From Siderastrea siderea (lineage: Eukaryota; Cnidaria; Anthozoa; Scleractinia; Rhizangiidae): a stretch of 64,000 nt of DNA. The first letter of the stretch is position 1; each line of letters begins with the position of its first letter. Position numbers and translations under genes: made by a program. Shown here one piece after another: positions 53,089-64,000 of the stretch. The notes under the pieces were generated by a model that saw only the letters and a list, made by a program, of their open reading frames with translations, was not told where the DNA came from and did not search any database. The DNA lies in the NCBI GenBank assembly GCA_964030785.1, contig OZ034966.1:7111152-7175151 (forward strand). The letters are read 5' to 3'.

Positions 53089-53974
53089 ATACACGAGGCT
53101 GGACCTTCTTAGATAGTATAAGCGGCACAATAGGATATACCAGTTTTAGAGCTCGAGATAACTTGCTGACTCCGGAAGAGCAAACCGGATTTAACGATTA
53201 CGTCATAAGACATGTTTTACCGTGTTTGAGATAAAGCGACAACTTCGCTTTTTACTAATTTCTCCAAATTCTGACGATGTGTTTGTCTTTATCGATAATC
53301 ATGTTTTTATAGTACCATATTCACAACAGTATATATGTTCAGTTGTGGACAAATGTTATGGCTTTGGTAGGCTTTCTGCTAGTGCCCTCAGTCTCAGCCA
53401 AATCAACAAGTTCTTCTGAACTCACTGACAGCAGTCCTGACAGCAAGGAATGCGGTATTATTAACCTGCGATCAGGGCGAATTTTAGCATCGCTCTCATA
53501 TTCTCTTACGTGGATCGCTCGCTAGGTCGTTTCGCCCTTCCCGCCTGAATGTTTCACCGAGCAAAACGAAAATAGAGCCTGATGGTTACGGTACTATAGG
53601 TAAAACCGCTGGCCGATACTGTGTTACTGTGAGGGAGCATCAAAACATTGCAAACTAAATTGCAGACAAAAACTTCAGGATCGCTTGTGACAAAACTTTT
53701 CCAAGTTCCAAACTTTTTTGCAACAAATAACAACACAACCTTGAAAATGTTCACCAAAATTCCCTCCAAATCTCTAAAAATCCTACAGTCCCGTGAAACT
53801 GTAAAAATCCTGAGAAAAAAAAAACGGATTCCTGTAGCTAGGCCTAGTACGTTGAGATTCTGACGATGTGTTTGTCTTTATCGATAATAGTTTTTATAGT
53901 GCCGTATTCACAGCAGTATGTAAATACATCGCTCACAGCTCGCGGTAAAATCATGTGCAGTTGTGGACAAATTT
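53089..53974. other. Non-coding stretch with a dispersed direct repeat
   Basis: GACGATGTGTTTGTCTTTAT occurs at 53272 and 53863, in each case followed by ATCGATAAT, a TTTTTATAGT run, a CATATTCACA-like or CGTATTCACA word and GTTGTGGACAAAT. The second copy borders the 3' end of LINE 2. Small frames (53222-53863) have no motif. Confidence 0.6.
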
Positions 53975-54054
53975 ATTTATTTATTTTTTATTTCTTTTTG
54001 CAAATTTTTATTTCTTGCCATTACAGCAAAACAATACAACAATACAAAGAAGAG

Positions 54055-54165
54055 AAAAAAAAGCATTACTTACAATTTAAACATTACTTACAGTCCGGAC
54101 GGTACTTACACTACTACAATAAAAATAAATACTAACAAGCCTAACATTACTTACTACAAACATGT
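54055..54165 (-). repeat. LINE 2 3' UTR TGTAAGTAATG repeats
   Basis: Inverted copies of the word (CATTACTTACA) recur about four times. LINE 1 has the same word in its 3' UTR. Confidence 0.65.
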
Positions 54166-54375
54166 GCACGTTACAGTAATAACAAATACAAGTATATTAT
54201 GCTATGGAGAGCGGAAAGAAAAGGGAAACATAACAATGCAAACACCAGCTTTCTAAACAAAAGGTTAAAAAAAAACAGGTTTCGAAAAAAAAACATAAAA
54301 GAAAGAGTGACCTTAAAAAAAAAACAATATATATTTGTTGGGTTTTAAAAATGGTAGAATGGAAAGGGAAATTAT

Positions 54376-54630
54376 CTAAATTAATACAGGAATAAAGATA
54401 TTCCACTTCCTGTAATGCTGAGCGAGTGTGCCTTTTTTCCTGGCAATGTAAAATTCTAAATTTAAAGTAGCTTTTAATTTAGCCTTAAAAACTGCCAAAG
54501 AAGGTTTAATATTATCAAGCTTACACCTATAAATAAAATATTTTCCAAGGAGAAGAACATGGTTAACTACCATAAAGTCCTTATCAATATCGAATTTACC
54601 AAACAAAACCTCAGTGAGAGAAACATTTAA
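54376..54630 (-). pseudogene. LINE 2 ORF2, extreme C-terminus
   Basis: On the minus strand the reading begins just inside the TTAA target and continues LFGKFDIDKDFMVVNHVLLL, the end of ORF2, to a stop at 54376. It matches the corresponding LINE 1 segment (LGNFDKTEDFFIINHILLLG at about 26020). The preceding segment lies on the far side of the 5.8-kb insertion. Confidence 0.8.
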
Positions 54631-55650
54631 GAGGGGCTATCTGTAACTTTCACCTAGGACCATGCAAGAGAGAAAAATCGAAAATTGCCAAACTTTGTCA
54701 CAATAAAGGTCTTCCCAAACCATTTATAAAAATATAAGTTTTACTTTATTCCGGTAAATATTTTACCGTTACGACGACTTTATCATTCCGATGGCTCGGG
54801 AGCGAGTAAAAACGACTTGGAAGTGTCACTTAAATCAACCGCTCGTCTTGAATTGTGAAGACAGGAATATCAATATCAAAGCCATGTAGTATAAGTAAGA
54901 TATTTTCTTGTCATGTTTGCTTTGTCAAATTTGAAATCGATGGAAACCAGAATTTTTAACAGATTTTTAAATTTAACCGTTTCGAGCGGCATAGTTGCAC
55001 GATAAAAAATGGCGAAATTTCAGGACCAAAAAAAGCACTCTGGTATATGGCTTTCGCTGCTGAGACTACACTTGTTGGAATAAGCAATCTTTCCTCTACG
55101 ATTTAATGCAAAAAAATTTTTGGGTAAATGAAATGTTAAATTTTGGGAGCGCTCTATCTACACCCTATTTTCCAAGCGAAGACGACCTTTTGACCTTGAC
55201 AAGCGGGGAAGTAATGACCAGCGTTTTCAAATAACAAGCGCTAATTCCATTTTTTAAAGAAAAGTTTCACAATGTTTGGTACTTACTAATTAATAGAACC
55301 TCAAATAAAGTCATCAGCCGAAAACAGGACAGGTTTTCGCTCTCAAATACGTTTTTTTGGCAAAGGCAAACTTTGGTTGTTGGTGATTAACATCGGTAAC
55401 TTTGCATAAATTTGAAACATTTTTCTTTCACAACAAAGTCGGTTTTCTGCCTTCAGTTTTTTCCAAAACAATGGTAAAGAGGACCAATAAAGTGTGACCC
55501 AACTATTTATAAAGCAAATCTTACCTTAATGACTCTTTTCTGATGAAGAAAGGTCGAGATTTCTTCTGGCTGCGTGAGACAACCGTCGAACATTTTTGGG
55601 TGGTCGTGAAAACGTTGCTGTCACGCAATATACACTGGTCTTAAATTACG

Positions 55651-58149
55651 AACCAGAGAGGTCCCATCCTGGCTTTTACCGTGTTATTTTTGAGCCACAC
55701 ATACGATCCTCAATTTAAAAGTGTAGGCAGTTCACAGAAAGACAAGGCAGCAGAAAAGGCTCTGATGATATTGAAAGTATTCAACAACTTGCAACATATA
55801 GAGCCGGAGAGGGGAGGGAATGAGGGGAAGGGCATATAAAAGCGACGGGATTGATCATCGAACATATTGAAAGGACCTCATAAGATAAAATGCCTGGATT
55901 TAATTTTTTTTTTATTGCTAGCCTGCGGCAGAATCTGTTCGATGTTTTTTCCTACTCTTGTCTCCTGGAATGCTGTCTGGCTACCATCTCTGGGCATGAC
56001 TTGTTTTTTGTTTGTTTGTTGGGGTTGCCACTTTTTTTAAATAGAAGTGCCTGTGATAAATTTAATGCTGATGGTTTTACTTTTAACCATTCTAAACAGA
56101 AAAAGAAATATCAGTCATAGGGGTATGCTGGGCGCCCCTTGCCCTAAAAACATTTCTTGATCAAACGTAGATATTGCGGTCCACCCTAAGCCTTTTTTTT
56201 TTGAAAACCTCCGTTTTTCGTGTTGCGAACACTAGGTAATGAAAAACTGTCTTGCGGGTGTGCTTCAATGGCTTCCACGATCCTGCCGACGACTACATAT
56301 ATATAAACGGCTGCTATATAAATAGTCAGCCAAGAACACTGGCGTATGGTTTGAAAGTGCCTTTTCTATGAACAAGCAAGTGAACTAACTGTGCAAAACA
56401 GCTTTCTATCATCTACGTAATCTAGTTACTACCAGAAAGTTCCTGTCACACAAAAACTGCGAAATACTAAGACACACCTTTGCAACTTCTCGGATCGATT
56501 ACTGTAATTCTCTACTATCTGGCCTACCACATAATTTGCTGCAAATTGGACCTAAATATTTAACGGACACTTCACTTGGACAGCTGCAGTTTTTCTTGTA
56601 GGATCTCCAGCGGATTCCAAACCTTTCCCGGTGTCGCGGGCATATTGTTAAACCCAAACGAACTTCATTGAATTCAAAAATTCCTTTACAAATTAGAAAA
56701 AAAAAAACAGTTCCGAGTAGCGTCAAACGTCAGAATCTGTACCAAGGTACTTTGAGTTTTCCTGTCTTCATTTAGGTCAAAAGGAATATATCCCGTGGAA
56801 GTATTCACCCACCCTAGCTGCCAAATATGTCTCATTGTAACAGGCGGGTATCTTAACAGATTTTTTTAATTTGGGCAGTGCAGAACTTCGTTTACCCGTC
56901 ACTTATCTATGGATGTACCCCAAGATGGAGAGAGGGGTGTTGCGCCCCAGGTGATAACAAATGTGGATACCAGGAATAATTTCATTATTTCGCTTCAGTA
57001 ATACCGGCAAGATTTTCGTGCAACGTGTTGCGCAACAAAGATGCGTTAAAAGTTGAGAGTTTTCTCACCTATAAACGCAACAAAACTTTATTTTTCGAAA
57101 AGTAAAAGCAACTAACTTTCTGCAACCTGAACACGCGACGAGGAGGTGATAATAAACGCAACATCGTTGCGCGAATAGCTGCACGAAAATTTTCCGTGTT
57201 ATTTGGCCTTTAGGCAAGATTTTACAACTCCTGGTGGCGGCATGTACAGTTGTATCCAAGCTAAAGACCGAGCGCAAAACATTACATATTTCTTGGTGCA
57301 TCATACGAACCTGCGGGACGTGTGTAGCTCGCGCGGGAAAATCCACACTTTCGGCAATTCGCGCCAAGCGAGTTAACCTTTTTCGGAAGATTCGTGCCCC
57401 CGCGAGTTTTCTTTTTCTTGTCTTTCCTTTTCTTATTTTGAGGCAGAGAAAGAGAGCGAACAGCAAAAAGTATTTTGCAGTCTACAGCAATAAGTACCCA
57501 AATTCAGTTTCAACAGTGCAGTTACCTGCTCTTGCCAGCAAAAGCTTTGCTTCTGAGTCTAGTGACGCATTCGACACCTTGTAACTTCTCAGATGTCCTT
57601 TGATGTCTTTACTGCATTCCTCAATTTTATTATATGGCTAGAGCTTGTAAAGCTTGTAAATATATAATGCGCGCTGTGATTGGCCAATACTCGGGGCCAG
57701 ATTTTCCCGTAATGCCCAGGGGCATTATGAGCAAGTTAATGCTCGGCTAGTAAAGCGGAACTATAGAAAATGTAAAAGTACATTTGATTCAAATAGTTGG
57801 GATGATTTGAAGCTAAATGAAAAGAGACAGTTTCTTTGAAAGTTTTTACTTTTTCTTGTGCGATATCCCCGGGGGTACTTCCTGAAGATTTGGGTGGCGG
57901 TGTGCACCGCGCTTCTGGAAACCCTTACCCTACTTCAGACCAAGATATGTGATTTTCCCTACCCTATTTCAGACCTGACTTAATATTTGATACCCTATTT
58001 CAGACGAGACCCTAACCCTATTTCGTTTGCGTAAACAGTTGAGAAGGGCTTCGAATTCCCAACGTTAATGAAACCTCAGTTCTTTGGAGAAGAAAATTAA
58101 TAAAAAGATAGCTTTTTGTAAGAACCTTACCAGATCCCATATCAGAGTG
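55651..58149. other. Interior of the TTAA element, no gene seen
   Basis: About 2.5 kb. Open frames at 55890-56120, 56499-56726, 57065-57466 and 57234-57584 overlap on opposite strands and lack motifs. Nothing convincing. Confidence 0.5.
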
Positions 58150-58150
58150 C

Positions 58151-58425
58151 ACAAACCTTACGCTATTTCAGACCAAAATGGTCAAAATCCATACCCTATT
58201 TCAGACCATAAAGGCTCAAAAACCATACCCTTTGGTGCCACACATACCAATATAGCTTATATAAGGGAGTACCCACCCCCCCGGGGCACAAACCTCACCC
58301 TATTTCAGACCAAAATGGTCAAAATCTATGTCCTATTTCAGACCAAAAAGGCTCAAAAACCATACCCTTTGGCGTCGCACATACCTATATAGCTTATGTA
58401 AGGGAGTACTCCCCTCCCCCGGGTG
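58151..58425. repeat. Tandem repeat, two units of about 137 bp
   Basis: Each unit begins ACAAACCT, contains CTATTTCAGACCAAAATGGT and AAGGCTCAAAAACCATACCC, and ends with AGGGAGTAC...CCCCCGG. The second unit starts at 58288. Confidence 0.8.
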
Positions 58426-58574
58426 CGCTATAAATTTTTTGTGTGGAATAAAACTGCTGAGGTTTGTATGCTTTCCGGTAAACTGTTTCATTCACCCCAA
58501 TCCACTACGGCTCACTTTTCAAGTAATAAAGTGTCAGGCATAGCCATATAATAACCTTACAGGGTCGTAACGAG

Positions 58575-58815
58575 GTATGTGGGATCAGGGATCAAAGGGG
58601 TGGGATCGGGGATCAGAAGGGTGGGATCTAGGACCACAGCCCTGGGATCAGGAATCACAGACCATGGGATCGGGATCAGCAGTTTCTTATAGGGATCAAG
58701 GACCAGGCTTTACCACATTTGTGGGATCAGGGATGAAAATTGGTCACGCTTTTGGAATCAAGGAACAGAAATTTGCGTACAAAAATGGGATCAGCGATGA
58801 AAAAACATACCTCGT
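58575..58815. repeat. GGGATCA-rich imperfect repeats
   Basis: TGGGATC followed by AGGGATC-like words recurs every 15-30 bp (GGGATCAGGGATCAAAGG and variants). The open frame reading WDQGSKGWDRGSEGWDLG across it is a repeat artefact. Confidence 0.75.
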
Positions 58816-58845
58816 TACCACCCTGTTATTAACTCTCGCTAGCTC

Positions 58846-58918
58846 GGGACCGTACTAGGAGAATATTGCCCTCAGTCTTTCTTGTACGACCTCGGGCAAT
58901 ATTCTCCCAGTACGGCCC
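58846..58918. repeat. Hairpin, about 26-bp arms
   Basis: GGGACCGTACTAGGAGAATA with TTGCCC pairs with GGGCAATATTCTCCCAGTAC and GGCCC with a few mismatches, around a loop of about 20 nt. Confidence 0.75.
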
Positions 58919-60406
58919 TCGCGCTCAGTTAATACGAAGGAAGTAACACACTGGACATTCGCTGGGTTGTCTGAACTAGCCCCACAACTTCCTCCAACTA
59001 TTTCCGAATACCCACACAAAGCCATGGTAGTTTATGAGGTTTGACAGACTGGTGGCGTTCCAAACAGTTCAACCCACGTGCAAGATTTGTGTCGGGATTT
59101 TTTGTCACGAGGCATGTTTGTTACATCAGGATTGTGGAAGTATTTTGCAACTTCAGGTATAATGACTGGTAACTTTATTTGGCTCTTATTTTTCGTTGGT
59201 TAAGAACTTTGAGATAATTTTTCATTCCACAGTACTAATGCTATAAAGACGGGTTTGAATTTTAAAACAATTCATTGCACTAGCAGCAAAGTTTTAGACA
59301 TCTCTTTTGTTTCTCGTCCATTCCTGCGCATTGGAGAGTCGCTGCTGACAGCTGTTCGCATTTGCCTGGCCATGTGATTTTGTAATCTAAGACCACTGTG
59401 TATTGCGTGACAGTATATCCATCACTTACCCAAAAATGTTCGACGGTTGTCATCAGTTGTCATGGGCGGCTAGTAGATATCTTGTCATTTCTTCACAGGA
59501 AATGGTTATTAAGGTACGATTTGCTACATAGATAGTTAGGTAATGCTTTACTGGTTCTCGTTGGTATTTTTACTTTAGAAACAAGAAAGGTAAAACGAGT
59601 TTCTTGTGAAAAACAAATGTTTCAAATTTATGCAAATTTGCCGCTGTTGATCACTAACAACCAAAGTTTCCCTTGGCCAAAAAAACGTACTTGCTAGCGA
59701 AAACCTGTCCTGTTTTCGGCTGATGACTTTATTTGAGGTTCTATTAATTAGTAAGTACCAAACATTGTGAAACTTTTCTTTAAAAAATGGAATTAGCGCG
59801 TATTATTTGAAAACGCTGGTCATTACTTCCCCGCCTGTCAAGGTCAAAAGGTCGTCTTCGCCTGGAAAATAGGGTGTAGATAAAGCGCTCCCAAAATTTA
59901 CCATTTCATTTACCCAAAAATTTTTTTTCATCAAATCGTAGAGGAAAGATACCTTATTCCAACAAGTGTAGCCTCAGCAGCGAAAGCCATATACCAGAGT
60001 GCTTTTTTTGGTCCTGAATTTCGCCATTTTTTAGCGTGCGACTATGCCGCTCGAAACGGTTAAATTTTAAAAATCTGTTAAAAATTCTGGTTTCCATCGA
60101 TTTCAAATTTGACAAAACAGTCATGACAAGGGAATATCCTACTTATACTACATGGCTTTGATACTGATATTCTTGTCTTCACAATTCAAGACGAGCGGTT
60201 GATTTAAGTGACACTTTCAAGTCGTTTTTACTCGCTCCCGAGCCATCGGAATGATAAAGTCGTCGTAACGATAAAATATCTACCGAAATAAACTGAAACT
60301 TATATTTTTATAAATGGTTTGGGAAGACCTTTATTGTGACAAAGTTTGGCAATTTTCGATTTTTCTATCTTGCATGGTCCTAGGTGAAAGTTACGGATAG
60401 CCGCTC

Positions 60407-63105
60407 TTAAAAGTTCATTCTTATGGATGGCCAACCACGACAATGCCTCTTTCCAGAATACCTCGCTTGCTTTGCAAAGAAACAATAAATGCTCGAGGGA
60501 TTCATTTTCAGAGTTACAGAAAGCACATAATGGTGAGTCTACAATCTTAAATTTATAAAGTCTGTCATTTGTATACACAATATGGTTTAGCAATTTGTAC
60601 TGAAAAGCTCTTAACTTTGTATCCAAAGTAACACTAAACGCTAGAGAATAGATTTTCTTCCAATCGACGGAGAGATTTGGATACTCTTTTTTATATTTGT
60701 TTTGGGCAGTAGGAGGAATAACTTTACGAGAAAGAAACTCTTCATAAACAATTTTGGAGGAAATGCTAGAAATATCCAACATTTCCCCCTTTATTGGCAC
60801 TTCAAAAGAATTTGCAGGGCAGGGATATGTCTCACAGTATATACTCTCACCCTTGATAATGGAGCGCCATTCCTTTGGAATGGCACTGACTACTCCCATT
60901 AAAAGGAAGTATTGACTAGGGGAAAGTTTTGACCTGAGAATTTTATTACTTTCCAGAAACGTATTGTCTTTAGAGACTAAATCTCCGATTTTGCTAATCC
61001 CACAGTTTATGTGAAAAAAGGCATAATATAAAGATTTACCTTCACATAGAATATTTTTATTATTTCACAAATATTGGTTCATAACATCCTCGTACGAACA
61101 CACTTCTTTACTTGAAAGAGTTGACCACGCAGCAAGACAATCTTTGTAAAACTCGGGTAAAAATATGGGCAATTTTTGGGAATCAAAATGACACTGCAAA
61201 ATGAACTTTCCCCCTAATTTTTTCAAATAGTGGTTTAAGAAAATCTTCCAGGGACTAACATAGTCCTCAATATACTTCTTCAAGCACATCGTTCTTTGCG
61301 CTAGAACCATAGATTCTATTGATCTACCTTTCACATAAGCGTTTTGGTTGTAATGAATCAAGTCAGGTAGTATGTTCTCTAATCGTTTAGCTAGCGCCTT
61401 GGAGGCAATTTTAGTGTCCACATTAATTAAGGAAATCGGTCTCCAATTTTTGATCAGCCTTTTATCTTTTCCTTTCTTTTCTAATAAAGTGATCACCGCT
61501 TGTTTCTGAGAGTTAGATAACTCTCCGTGATTATGTGCATAATTGAGACAGGCTACTAAATGTTTTCCAAGAATAGGCCAAAAGGCTAAGTAAAATTCCG
61601 CTGTAAGGCCGTCGTTGCCAGGTGTTTTGTTCTTTTGAAAACCATTCAAAATGTTGAAACATTCACCGATAGTCAATTTTTCCTCACACTTCTCTTTCTG
61701 TGTTTCAGACAGTGTGGGTACGGATACGCTGTTAAGGAATGCGTCTAATGAGGCTTCACTTTCTCTAGTGGAGTTCACTTGGTAAAGATTTGAATAGAAA
61801 CTTCTAAGTTCGTCCATTATCTCTTTGGGGTTCGTTGTCAGAGATTGATCATTCTTAAGAGTCTTTCGGATTGTGCTCTTTTTACCCCTAGAGCTCTCCA
61901 AGTTCAAAAAATACTTGTTACTTTTCTCTCCTTGCTCATACCATCTGGCCCTTGATCGGATTATAGCGCCTTGTGCAATGTATTCATATTGAAGGTCATA
62001 CTCGGTTTTCAAAATCTCTAGCCTATTCAAATTGTCCGTTGATGGATCCTGATCACATAGCTCTTGAAGGATTGTCAATTTTTCCTCTAAAGTTGTCAAT
62101 TTCGCCTTTCTTTCCCTCGCTTTGCGTTTACCGTATGAAATTGTCTCCTGTCTAATTTTGTATTTAGTAAGGTCCCAAAGCAATCTGGGATCTTGTATAT
62201 CCCTAAATTCTTCAACCCAAACCTGGTAGTTATCGTTTATTAGAGCTACATAATCATTGTCATCTAATAAACTTGCATTGAACTTCCAGAAGGAAGGACC
62301 GTGTGACTTTTCTTCTATTCCATTAATTGACAACAGAATTGCTAAGTGATCAGACTTTATGGAAGGAATAATGCTTACCTGCTCAATCTCCTCTTGCAAG
62401 GCATTGTCGGTTAACCAAAAATCAAGCCTATTTGGATCATGGGAGTTTTCTGTGTCCAAGTAAAACGTCTTATTCCTGGGTTCCTAAGTCGCCAAATATC
62501 TACTAGAACGTACAGTAAGCAAATATTCTCAATCTGCTTAATTGATTCCTTTAATTTTGGTTTGCCTCCCCAACCATCAAGGTCGGGGTCTAAAATAACA
62601 TTGAAATCTCCCCCAATTATTATTCTGCAGTCGTCATCTATATCAATGTTATCCAATTCCTCCTTGATTTTGTCGAAAAGTAAGTTTGCTCACTCGTTTT
62701 GTTTGGAGCATAGATGTTTACTAACAAAAACTTTTGATCTTGCACCAGCGCCTCGAGAAAAATAAAACGACCTTCTTTGTCCTGCCGCATGGACTTGATT
62801 TGGAATTCCAAACTATTTTTAATTAAGACAAGCACACCTCTGCTATGTACGGAACCATGCGAGAAATACATCTCACCCTTCCACTTCTTTTTCCAAACAT
62901 TTTCGACTTCCTTAGTACTATAGGTTTCCTGAATAAAGCAAATGTCGACTTGTTGTCTCATTACCCATCCAAATACTGCTTTCCGTTTTTCAAAAGAACG
63001 AATCCCACGAGCATTTAAAGATAATAGTTTAAATGCAAAGTTACTTGCTGCCATGATTTTACCACAACTGTTGGAATTTGTAAAAGGCCACGAATGGAAT
63101 AACAA
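60407..63105 (-). pseudogene. LINE 2 ORF2: endonuclease, linker and C-terminal parts, reverse-transcriptase core deleted
   Basis: Starting at the Met near 63105 (or the internal Met at 63054), the minus strand reads LLSLNARGIRSFEKRKAVFG and VNIYAPNKTSEQ (62638-63105), GGDFNVILDPDLDGWGG (62411-62656), then 61065-62459 with the linker RARWYEQGEKSNKYFLNLES, NKTPGNDGLTAEF, NWRPISLINVDTKIASK and NQNAYVKGRSI. Directly after GRSI comes ESMVLAQRTMCL, which in LINE 1 lies about 900 bp further on. The palm with its catalytic Asp residues is therefore missing in frame. The C-terminal part follows (60411-60899, LCAFCNSENESLEHLLFLC) to the insertion. Confidence 0.85.
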
Positions 63106-63563
63106 AAAACTTTACCTGAATCCATTTGCATACAAAAGTTGTGATGAAAAGTATTACGTAAAGCAGGCGTTTGTTTGCAAAAAAAATTAACACTCTCCCT
63201 TATTACACTTGCAATTAACACCCTACAAGACACTAACGAATAACGAAAACGACAGAACATAAAAGGTGACCAGAAACACTGTTGTGCCACCGTAGAACGA
63301 CTCGAGGAAATTGATTGAAACAAAAAACAACATAAACATAAACACAAACTAAATACGAAAACTAAGAGGAGAGGGAAAATGATGATTACGATGGTTATTT
63401 GTTCCCCATAACTTCGTCTATTGAAATTATTATAAGAACAAAAAGCAGAGCCTTCTACGACCGAGGCAAGTTTATCTAGTTACAAATTCGCGTGCAATGA
63501 CATGTTCAAGCTGTGCCAAGATGTAGGCATCAACAATCCAAGCAATAAAGTAAACGGCAATAA
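63106..63563 (-). other. LINE 2 inter-ORF spacer
   Basis: About 460 bp between the ORF1 stop and the ORF2 start on the minus strand. The open frame 63015-63347 is not convincing. No other feature. Confidence 0.5.
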
Positions 63564-63833
63564 TTAAAGTTGGTTCAAGTGTCCATCGATATACAATTTA
63601 TCCGGTTCAGCGCGGCTGAAAAACGCGATCTTACCCGCTTTTCTTGCATCGACCAGTTTCTTCGACTGGCGCTTCCTTCGGTTGACTATTTCTTTTGGCA
63701 AGTCTGCAGCGATCCTGTACCCGGAATCCTTCAACGACTTTGCTTTTGAAAAAACTGCTTCTCTGTCGCTATATCTAAGAAACCGAGCGATAATTGCTCT
63801 AGGGCTTCCATCATCATGAGTCTTATCGCGATA
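63564..63833 (-). pseudogene. LINE 2 ORF1, C-terminal domain only
   Basis: The minus strand reads an open stretch without its own start: PRAIIARFLRYSDREAVFSK, then SGYRIAADLPKEIVNRRKRQ and KIAFFSRAEPDKLYIDGHLN, to TAA at 63564-63566. This is the C-terminal domain of an L1-type ORF1 protein. The N-terminal domains are absent; the match ends near 63833, where unrelated AT-rich sequence begins. Confidence 0.8.
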
Positions 63834-64000
63834 TTTAAATTTTTAGTTTAATTCAACAAAATTCAAAGCAATAAGACAGATGAGTTGAGTCATCAACATT
63901 ACGCCATTCGGTAACGCAAGGGCAGAATACTGTCACAGTTTTCGTCACGCTGGTTAGCACGTTGAGCCAAGTAAAAATATTTATCTAGTGTAGAGTGGGT

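Larger units (their letters stand above)
54631..60406. mobile_element. 5.8-kb TTAA-flanked DNA element with about 1-kb terminal inverted repeats
   Basis: The left arm starts GAGGGGCTATCTGTAACTTT, the right arm ends with its near-exact inverse, and TTAA is at both edges (54627-54630, 60407-60410). The arms pair over roughly 1 kb (54631-55650 with 59385-60406) with scattered mismatches and small indels. The interior (55651-59384) has no recognisable transposase, only satellite-like repeats and unassigned frames such as 57065-57466. TTAA sites are typical of piggyBac/Kolobok; the long arms and missing enzyme suggest a non-autonomous or fold-back-like member. Confidence 0.85.
53975..63836 (-). 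mobile_element. Second L1/Tx1-type LINE, internally deleted and split by a TTAA element
   Basis: On the minus strand: the ORF1 C-terminus (63564-63833), ORF2 endonuclease and linker, C-terminal parts and 3' UTR, with T-rich sequence at about 53975-54000 representing the poly-A tail. ORF2 is interrupted at the TTAA at 60407-60410 and resumes at 54630 in the same coding context. The right edge at 63836 looks like a truncation or another insertion. No TSD was found. It is related to LINE 1 (same motif order and a shared 3' UTR word) but not identical. Confidence 0.82.

Noticed and set aside
53340..53990. Repeated GTTGTGGACAAAT as LINE 2 target-site duplication
   Set aside because: The second copy is not at the right end of LINE 2 (63836) but 600 bp away on the left; it is part of a local direct repeat.
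57065..57584. Opposed ORFs inside the 5.8-kb TTAA element
   Set aside because: They overlap on opposite strands and lack motifs; judged chance.
60300..60406. Last 35 residues of the apparent LINE 2 protein (KGLPKPFIKI end)
   Set aside because: The same sequence occurs inverted at 54631-54750, so it belongs to the inserted element's terminal repeat, not to the LINE.
1..64000. tRNA, rRNA or bacterial-type operon signals
   Set aside because: None seen by eye; cloverleaf or rRNA landmarks were not recognised. A covariance-model scan would be needed to exclude small RNAs.

Overview
The window looks like repeat-dense nuclear DNA of an animal, most likely a cnidarian and perhaps an anthozoan such as a coral. 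The clues are AT-rich DNA, a BEL/Pao element, L1/Tx1-type LINEs, a Penelope-like fragment, an intron-bearing hAT transposase, a Ty3/Gypsy element and an integrated Maverick/adintovirus. The cnidarian placement is inference from family resemblance. I found no convincing single-copy host gene, rRNA, tRNA or CRISPR array. Nearly everything recognisable is mobile or viral, much of it nested.

Layout. 1-4790: decayed BEL/Pao polyprotein on the minus strand, running off the left edge. 4791-9259: no gene; a 53-nt perfect palindrome, a ~61-bp tandem array and a possible LTR edge. 9275-26526: one LINE flanked by a 15-bp target-site duplication (TSD), ACCATAAACTGTTCG. It is split at a single 8-bp site, GTTGTCAC, by two abutting DNA transposons: a hAT (11048-15095) and a 7.57-kb element without a transposase (15104-22676). 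Without them the LINE is about 5.6 kb. The 7.57-kb element itself carries smaller elements and a 43-bp minisatellite. 27444-29987: a TTAA-flanked element with long inverted ends. 29992-33064: fold-back and direct repeats and one small coiled-coil ORF.

33065-51928: a decayed endogenous adintovirus (Maverick/Polinton group). From left to right it carries a PLA2-domain virion protein, an adenain-like protease, a small basic core-like protein, a penton-like capsid protein, two unassigned proteins, a packaging ATPase, a collagen-repeat fibre, a membrane protein, a zinc-ribbon protein, a retroviral-type integrase and a protein-primed family B DNA polymerase. I could not find the major capsid gene. 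Stops, frameshifts and three insertions break it: a TIR (terminal inverted repeat) element between the PLA2 and protease genes, a 1.3-kb TIR element inside the protease gene, and a young Gypsy retrotransposon (40853-45252, identical LTRs, intact gag and pol) inside the fibre gene.

51929-53974: two Penelope-like C-terminal fragments head to head, and short duplications. 53975-63836: a second LINE on the minus strand that has lost its reverse-transcriptase core and is split by a 5.8-kb TTAA-flanked element with about 1-kb inverted ends.

How it fits together: no host pathway is encoded. The content is a record of layered insertions. The oldest readable layers are the virus, the BEL element and the LINEs; the youngest clearly dated insertion is the Gypsy element. 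The viral genes would together have encoded replication (polymerase), integration (integrase), packaging (ATPase), capsid and entry functions (penton, PLA2, fibre) and maturation (protease), but this copy is not intact.
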